From Thermohalobaculum sp039028795 (GTDB taxonomy: Bacteria > Pseudomonadota > Alphaproteobacteria > Rhodobacterales > Rhodobacteraceae): a DNA stretch of 64,000 nucleotides. A model generated the notes under the pieces. The model was not told where the DNA came from. It was given only the letters and a program-made list of their open reading frames with translations, and did not search any database. The stretch is taken from contig JBCCHJ010000023.1 of assembly GCA_039028795.1 (NCBI GenBank), positions 1-64,000 of the forward strand, given 5' to 3'. Positions 60,100 through 64,000 of the stretch are shown piece after piece (position 1 is the stretch's first letter; each line of letters begins with the position of its first letter). The position numbers and the translations under genes are program-made.

Positions 60100-60405
60100 A
60101 TGAAATTCGCTATCATCTTCGAAGACGACCCGAATGCGGATCCAGCAATCCGCGCACGGCACATGGCCGATCACCTGTCCTTTCTTGAAGCTAATGCCGA
60201 CAAAATCACAGCGGCGGGTCCACTGTCCGGCCCAGATGGTGCAGCCGCTGGCGGACTCTGGATTCTTGATGCGTCCGATTCCGCGGATGTTGAGCGGTTG
60301 GTTCACCAAGATCCATTCTGGCCGACCGGTCTGCGCAAAGGTTATCGTGTTCTGAATTGGACGCAGGTCTTTGCCGATGGCCGCCGCGTTATCCCTGATG
60401 CCTGA
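60100..60405 (+). CDS. YciI-like (YCII-related) protein
   Basis: The 101-residue protein (MKFAIIFEDDPNADPAIRARHMADHLSFLEANADKITAAGPLSGPDGAAAGGLWILDASDSADVERLVHQDPFWPTGLRKGYRVLNWTQVF) has the dimeric ferredoxin-like fold of YCII proteins with the conserved histidine in H-L-x-F-L and the D-P-F segment. Function of the family is unclear; some members are dehydrochlorinase-like. GGAGGCTCCC lies before the ATG. It is divergent from the LysR gene. Confidence 0.85.
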   Translation: MKFAIIFEDDPNADPAIRARHMADHLSFLEANADKITAAGPLSGPDGAAAGGLWILDASDSADVERLVHQDPFWPTGLRKGYRVLNWTQVFADGRRVIPDA

Positions 60406-60557
60406 TCTTTTCGCTTAGCGTACTGGTTCGAAAAACGGCATTTCATTAGAGTCGCGTGTGGACGGGGACGTTCGACCGCTTCGCTGACGGCAGCTTCAAT
60501 CGTATTTCGCGACAGGCCGGGCGCCGCACGCGAATCGAATTGACGCCTAAAACGGCG

Positions 60558-60567
60558 TTGTATACAA
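60558..60567. promoter_or_regulatory. GntR operator palindrome
   Basis: TTGTATACAA is a perfect 10-base palindrome located 27 bases upstream of the GntR start codon. Its TTGTAT-ACAA form is typical of FadR/VanR-type GntR operators, so autoregulation of the catabolic operon is likely. Confidence 0.65.
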
Positions 60568-60594
60568 ATTGCGCACAATCTATCGGAGTGCCAA

Positions 60595-61299
60595 TTGAAC
60601 CCCTCGCCCAAACACCAATGCCTGACGGATCTGCGCGAACGGATCCTGACCACAGACATCGCGCCTGGCTCGGATCTGGATGAAACCGAGCTCTCAACTT
60701 CCTATGGTATCTCCCGTACCCCGCTTCGTGAAGTACTGCAGCGCCTTGCGGGCGACGGTTATGTGACGCTGCTGGCAAATCGGGGGGCAAAAGTTGCCAG
60801 CATGGATCTATCGGTCATGCGCACTTTCTTCCAGACCGCGCCCCTGATTTATTCCTCAATCGCGCGGCTGGCGGCGGAACACCGAACCACAGCACAGCTT
60901 GAAGATCTGAAGGCCGTGCAGTCTGCATTTGCAAAGGCGGTCTCTGCCGCTGACGCCCAGGGCATGGCTTTGAACAACCACAGGTTTCACAACATCATCG
61001 GCGACATGGCGGCCAATGACTACCTTATGGCCAGCCTGAAACGCCTGCTGATAGACCACACACGGCTGGGGCAGATGTTCTATCGCCCGGCCTCCCCCGC
61101 CGAGGCAGTGGCGGTCAAACAGGCCAGCCAACAGCACGATGCGATGATCGCGGCGATCGAGGCGCAGGAGTCCGCCGTTGTGGTGGATCTGACCTTGCAG
61201 CACTGGGACCTCAGCCGCGATCGGATGGAACGCTTCGTGCGTCCCGACCCCTTACCGCTCGACGTTGTCGACTTCATGGAGAAGAAGAATGCAGTTTGA
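60595..61299 (+). CDS. GntR-family regulator (FadR/FCD type)
   Basis: TTG start at 60595 with CGGAG 7 bases upstream. The 234-residue product has the winged helix LRERILTTDIAPGSDLDETELSTSYGISRTPLREVLQRLAGDGYVTLLANRGAKVAS and an FCD effector-binding domain (about 85-220) with FHNIIGDMAANDYLMASLKRL and a histidine in QHDAMIAAIEAQE that may bind metal. It overlaps the aldolase gene by 11 bases and is part of its operon. The ligand is unknown; likely an intermediate of the pathway encoded downstream. Confidence 0.9.
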   Translation: MNPSPKHQCLTDLRERILTTDIAPGSDLDETELSTSYGISRTPLREVLQRLAGDGYVTLLANRGAKVASMDLSVMRTFFQTAPLIYSSIARLAAEHRTTAQLEDLKAVQSAFAKAVSAADAQGMALNNHRFHNIIGDMAANDYLMASLKRLLIDHTRLGQMFYRPASPAEAVAVKQASQQHDAMIAAIEAQESAVVVDLTLQHWDLSRDRMERFVRPDPLPLDVVDFMEKKNAV

Positions 61300-62212
61300 G
61301 GGCATCATCACGCCCGTGGTCACGCCCCACTTGGGCGATCATTCGATCGACAATGGCAAATTCGCCGAGGTGCTGGAATTCCTGATCGAAAAAGGCATCT
61401 CTGCTGCCCTGATCGCCGGGACGACAGGGGAGTACTACGCGCAATCGCCCGACGAACGCTTCGGGCTGATGAAGCTGGCGAAAGACATCGTCGGCAAGCG
61501 CCTGCCATTGATCGTCGGAACCGGTGCGATGCGGACCGAGGATTCCATCGAATATGCTAGGGCCGCGCGGGACATCGGCGCGGATGCGATCCTGATCACC
61601 ACCCCGCCCTATGCCTACCCGACGGGCCGGGAAATCGCTTTGCACGCGTTGGCCATCGACCGCGTCGCAGACCTGCCAGTGATACTCTACAACTATCCTG
61701 GCCGAATGTCCGTGAACATGGACGAAGAAACGCTGGACCGCCTTGGCCGCTCGCCCAACTTCAAGTCGATCAAGGAAAGCTCTGGCGACCCAAACCGGTT
61801 GCACATGCTGGCCCGCGACTATCCGCATATCGCGCTCTCCTGTGGAATGGACGATCAGGCGCTGGAATTCTTTGCCTGGGGCGCAACGTCCTGGACATGC
61901 GCCGGGTCGAACTTTGCGCCAGAGGCGCACATCGCCATGTACCGGGCCTGCGCCATCGAAAAAGACTTCGAAAAGGGCCGCCGCATCATGACCGCTATGC
62001 TGCCGCTGATGCGCGTGCTGGAGCAGGGCGGCAAGTTCGTCCAGTGCATCAAGTACGGCATGTCCGGGCGCGGCATCGACTGCGGGCCACCCAGACGGCC
62101 CCTGCAGCCACTCAACAAAGACGACAAGCGTGCCTTCGATGAAGTCGTGCGTACCATGAACGCCGCCATCGACCAGATCGAACGCGACCACAACAAGGGG
62201 GCCAAGGGATGA
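61289..62212 (+). CDS. Dihydrodipicolinate synthase family lyase/aldolase
   Basis: The 307-residue product is a class I (Schiff-base) aldolase: MQFEGIITPVVTPHLGDHSIDNGKFAEVLEFLIEKGISAALIAGTTGEYYAQSPDERFGL, YNYPGRMSVNMDEETLDRL with the catalytic tyrosine, and SIKESSGDPNRL with the Schiff-base Lys162. It is unlikely to be true DapA because it sits in a GntR-ALDH-MttB operon; roles in sugar-acid, hydroxyproline or aromatic-compound pathways are possible. It overlaps the next gene by 4 bases. Confidence 0.9.
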   Translation: MQFEGIITPVVTPHLGDHSIDNGKFAEVLEFLIEKGISAALIAGTTGEYYAQSPDERFGLMKLAKDIVGKRLPLIVGTGAMRTEDSIEYARAARDIGADAILITTPPYAYPTGREIALHALAIDRVADLPVILYNYPGRMSVNMDEETLDRLGRSPNFKSIKESSGDPNRLHMLARDYPHIALSCGMDDQALEFFAWGATSWTCAGSNFAPEAHIAMYRACAIEKDFEKGRRIMTAMLPLMRVLEQGGKFVQCIKYGMSGRGIDCGPPRRPLQPLNKDDKRAFDEVVRTMNAAIDQIERDHNKGAKG

Positions 62213-63699
62213 GCGATCTTCTGACCCGGGACGAATACGCAGCCCTGGCCGCAAGCCTGGACTACCCCCGCGGTGCCTTCATCGATGGCAAGTTTCGCCC
62301 TGGCAAAGGCACAAAGCTGAAGTCGATCAATCCTGCCACCGGCGAGACCATCGCCACCATCGCGTCCTGCAACGCCAAGGATGTCGACTTGGCCGTCACC
62401 AAGGCCCGCGAAGCCTTCGACCAGGGCCATTGGTCCAAGATGGCCCCGGCGGACCGCAAATCCGTGCTGGTGCGCCTGGCCAAGCTAATGACCCGCAACC
62501 GCCGCGAACTGGCCGTGATGGAGTCAGTCGAGGCTGGTAAACCCATCGCCGATTGCGAAAACATCGACGTGGCCGAGGCTATCCACACGATCCTTTGGCA
62601 CGCCGAAGCGATCGACAAGATCTATGACCAGACCGCCCCTGCAGGCGATGATGCCATCGCCATGATTGTGCGCGAGCCCGTCGGTGTCGTCGGCGCGGTG
62701 CTGCCTTGGAACTTCCCAATCCTTATGCTGGCCTGGAAAATTGGCCCGGCCCTGGCGGCTGGATGCTCGGTGATCGTCAAACCCGCCGAACAAACGTCGT
62801 TCACCGCGCTGCGCGTGGCAGAACTCGCCTCTAACGCAGGCCTGCCCAACGGCGTGCTGCAAGTACTGCCGGGGGACGGCCCCTCGGTGGGCGAACCCAT
62901 GGGGGTGCACCCAGGCATCGATATGATCTCTTTCACCGGATCGACGGATATCGGGCGGCGGTTCCTGCGCTATTCGGCAGACTCGAACCTCAAGAAGATC
63001 GTCCTGGAATGCGGCGGCAAAAACCCCGCCGTGGTGTTGGAGGACGCCGAGAACCTGGATCTGGTGGCCGAGCATATTGTCAACGCCGCCTTCTGGAACA
63101 TGGGGGAGAATTGCTCTGCCGCGTCTCGCCTGATCGTGCACAAAGCGGTGAAAGACCCGCTGATGGACCGCATCCTGGCGCGCTTGAAGCTCTGGCGCAC
63201 CGGCGATCCGCTGGACCCTGTCACAAACCTGGGCGCGCTGATCGATGCCGGGCATCTGAAGAAGGTCAAATCCTACCTCAAAAAAGGTGCCGTCACCGGT
63301 GGCAAAGCAGACGGGCCTTACGTGCCCCCGACGATCTATGCCGCCAAGCCTAGTGACAAGATCGCCAAGGAAGAAATCTTCGGCCCGGTTCTCTCCGTCA
63401 TCGAAGTTGCCTCTGATGAGGAAGCCATCGCGGTTGCCAACAACACCGACTATGGCCTGACCGCCTCGGTCTTTTCCGCCAATGGCCGCCGCGCCATTCG
63501 TGCAGCCCGTGCCATCCAGGCTGGGACCGTCACCGTCAACTGCTATGGCGAGGGCGACATCACCACACCGTTCGGGGGCTACAAAACCTCCGGCTTCGGC
63601 GGTCGCGACAACGGCCTGCACGCCCATGACCAGTACACTGAACTGAAAACCATCTGGGTGGACCTCAGCGACCCTGCAGCAGGGGACGACCTGGGATGA
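62209..63699 (+). CDS. Aldehyde dehydrogenase of the DHDPS-family operon
   Basis: The 496-residue product has the complete ALDH set: VVGAVLPWNFPILMLAWKIGPALAAGCSVIVKPAEQTSF, FTGSTDIGRRFL, LECGGKNPAVV, catalytic Cys302 in GENCSAASR, and EEIFGPVLSVIEV. The pattern is near PuuC-type gamma-aminoaldehyde dehydrogenases. Coupled with the aldolase and a methyltransferase gene, it may oxidise an aldehyde produced from a quaternary amine or sugar acid. The specific substrate is not assignable. Confidence 0.92.
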   Translation: MSDLLTRDEYAALAASLDYPRGAFIDGKFRPGKGTKLKSINPATGETIATIASCNAKDVDLAVTKAREAFDQGHWSKMAPADRKSVLVRLAKLMTRNRRELAVMESVEAGKPIADCENIDVAEAIHTILWHAEAIDKIYDQTAPAGDDAIAMIVREPVGVVGAVLPWNFPILMLAWKIGPALAAGCSVIVKPAEQTSFTALRVAELASNAGLPNGVLQVLPGDGPSVGEPMGVHPGIDMISFTGSTDIGRRFLRYSADSNLKKIVLECGGKNPAVVLEDAENLDLVAEHIVNAAFWNMGENCSAASRLIVHKAVKDPLMDRILARLKLWRTGDPLDPVTNLGALIDAGHLKKVKSYLKKGAVTGGKADGPYVPPTIYAAKPSDKIAKEEIFGPVLSVIEVASDEEAIAVANNTDYGLTASVFSANGRRAIRAARAIQAGTVTVNCYGEGDITTPFGGYKTSGFGGRDNGLHAHDQYTELKTIWVDLSDPAAGDDLG

Positions 63700-63714
63700 A
63701 CCTCGCGGTCATAT

Positions 63715-63741
63715 GTAGGATGGGGTTTAACCCCACCCTAC
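63715..63741. repeat. REP-like palindromic repeat
   Basis: GTAGGATGGGGTT (63715-63727) pairs with AACCCCACCCTAC (63729-63741) with a single mismatch and a one-base centre. GTAGGGTGGGG-type hairpins are common dispersed intergenic repeats in proteobacterial genomes. It lies in the 61-base gap between the aldehyde dehydrogenase and methyltransferase genes. Confidence 0.6.
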
Positions 63742-63760
63742 GCGGATTAGGGACGTTGCC

Positions 63761-64000
63761 ATGACCACAGCCGTCGAAGAAAAACGCACCCGCAGGGGTG
63801 GCCGGGGTTCCCGACGGGAAATCCGGTCGGCCATTTCTGACGAGATGCTGCCCGCCCTGAAGCGTCGCCTGCCGCTGACAGAGCCGATGACGCAAGAACA
63901 GATCGAGAAGATCGACGCGGCGTCCATGGACATTCTGAAGAATGTCGGTGTCATCTTCCGCGATCCTCAGGCCATCGAGGACTGGACCAAGGCCGGGGCC
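63761..64000 (+). CDS. MttB-family methyltransferase (partial, N-terminus only)
   Basis: Eighty codons are visible from ATG 63761 before the right edge: MTTAVEEKRTRRGGRGSRRE..., then LPLTEPMTQEQIEKIDAASMDILKNVGVIFRDPQAIEDWTKAGA. The R-R-G-G-R-G-x-R-R-E opening and the I-D-A-A-S-M-D-I-L stretch are typical of alphaproteobacterial MttB-superfamily proteins. These include trimethylamine and quaternary-amine methyltransferases (non-pyrrolysine branch). It would use a corrinoid protein encoded elsewhere or beyond the edge. It probably belongs to the preceding operon, suggesting quaternary amine demethylation. Confidence 0.85.
   Translation, partial: MTTAVEEKRTRRGGRGSRREIRSAISDEMLPALKRRLPLTEPMTQEQIEKIDAASMDILKNVGVIFRDPQAIEDWTKAGA

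Noticed and set aside
61274..62254. A 326-codon minus-strand frame opposite the DHDPS-family gene.
   Set aside because: The plus-strand aldolase has its catalytic Tyr and Lys in place and the antisense frame has no recognisable domain or ribosome binding site.
62524..63627. A 367-codon minus-strand frame opposite the aldehyde dehydrogenase.
   Set aside because: The plus strand encodes a complete ALDH with Cys302; the antisense frame is a shadow.

Overview
The window looks like a chromosomal segment of a marine alphaproteobacterium, most likely a Rhodobacterales (Roseobacter-type) organism. This is inferred from gene content and moderately high GC; no rRNA, tRNA or phylogenetic marker is present to prove it. 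The content behind the inference: phosphonate and taurine importers, an ALDH/DUF779 pair, a cyanobacterial-type metallothionein, an MttB-family methyltransferase and an RTX surface protein. Coding density is high. I saw no CRISPR array, insertion sequence, prophage core or structural RNA gene.

Layout. 0-2 kb: phosphonate importer genes phnD and phnC (phnC runs off the left edge) and a frameshifted relic of an RTX module. 2-5 kb: two lipoproteins, one a metallo-beta-lactamase-fold/alkylsulfatase-like enzyme, divergent from an HxlR regulator across a nested palindromic operator. 5.4-11.4 kb: a winged-helix/TolB-like/TPR regulator divergent from two lysine-rich, mostly helical proteins of unknown function, then an esterase. 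11.8-30.9 kb: one long plus-strand locus for a type II secretion/type IV pilus-like machine. It holds GspC/PilP-like, secretin, small lipoprotein, three pseudopilins, GspL/GspM-like, PilT-like, GspE/PilB, GspF/PilC and prepilin peptidase genes. It is interrupted by a di-haem oxidoreductase and a MoxR-DUF58-transglutaminase cassette whose transglutaminase lacks the catalytic cysteine. A candidate structured leader RNA, possibly c-di-GMP-I-like, precedes the pseudopilin genes.

31-41 kb: a GAF-Fis regulator, aldehyde dehydrogenase, small membrane protein and DUF779 protein (aldehyde metabolism), a secreted beta-propeller protein, a second aldehyde dehydrogenase and an 870-residue RTX protein. 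41-48.4 kb: a tight minus-strand five-gene operon, SWIM zinc finger / DUF5691 / MoxR ATPase / DUF5682 / VWA. 48.4-52.7 kb: a non-homologous end-joining operon, ligD-ku, followed without a gap by an unusual BRCT-(HTH-like)-TPR protein. 52.9-57.2 kb: a periplasmic iron-binding protein and a tauABC-type importer whose permease carries a large periplasmic insertion.

57.6-64 kb: an ArsR/SmtB repressor with a 55-residue SmtA-type metallothionein, a small unknown protein, thymidine kinase, a LysR regulator and a YciI-like protein. A catabolic operon follows: a GntR regulator with a perfect palindromic operator, a DHDPS-family aldolase, an aldehyde dehydrogenase, and the start of an MttB-family methyltransferase cut by the right edge.

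The least explained items are the helical protein pair at 7.8-10.3 kb, the hybrid secretion/pilus locus with its embedded pseudo-transglutaminase and extended secretin, and the BRCT-TPR protein in the end-joining operon.
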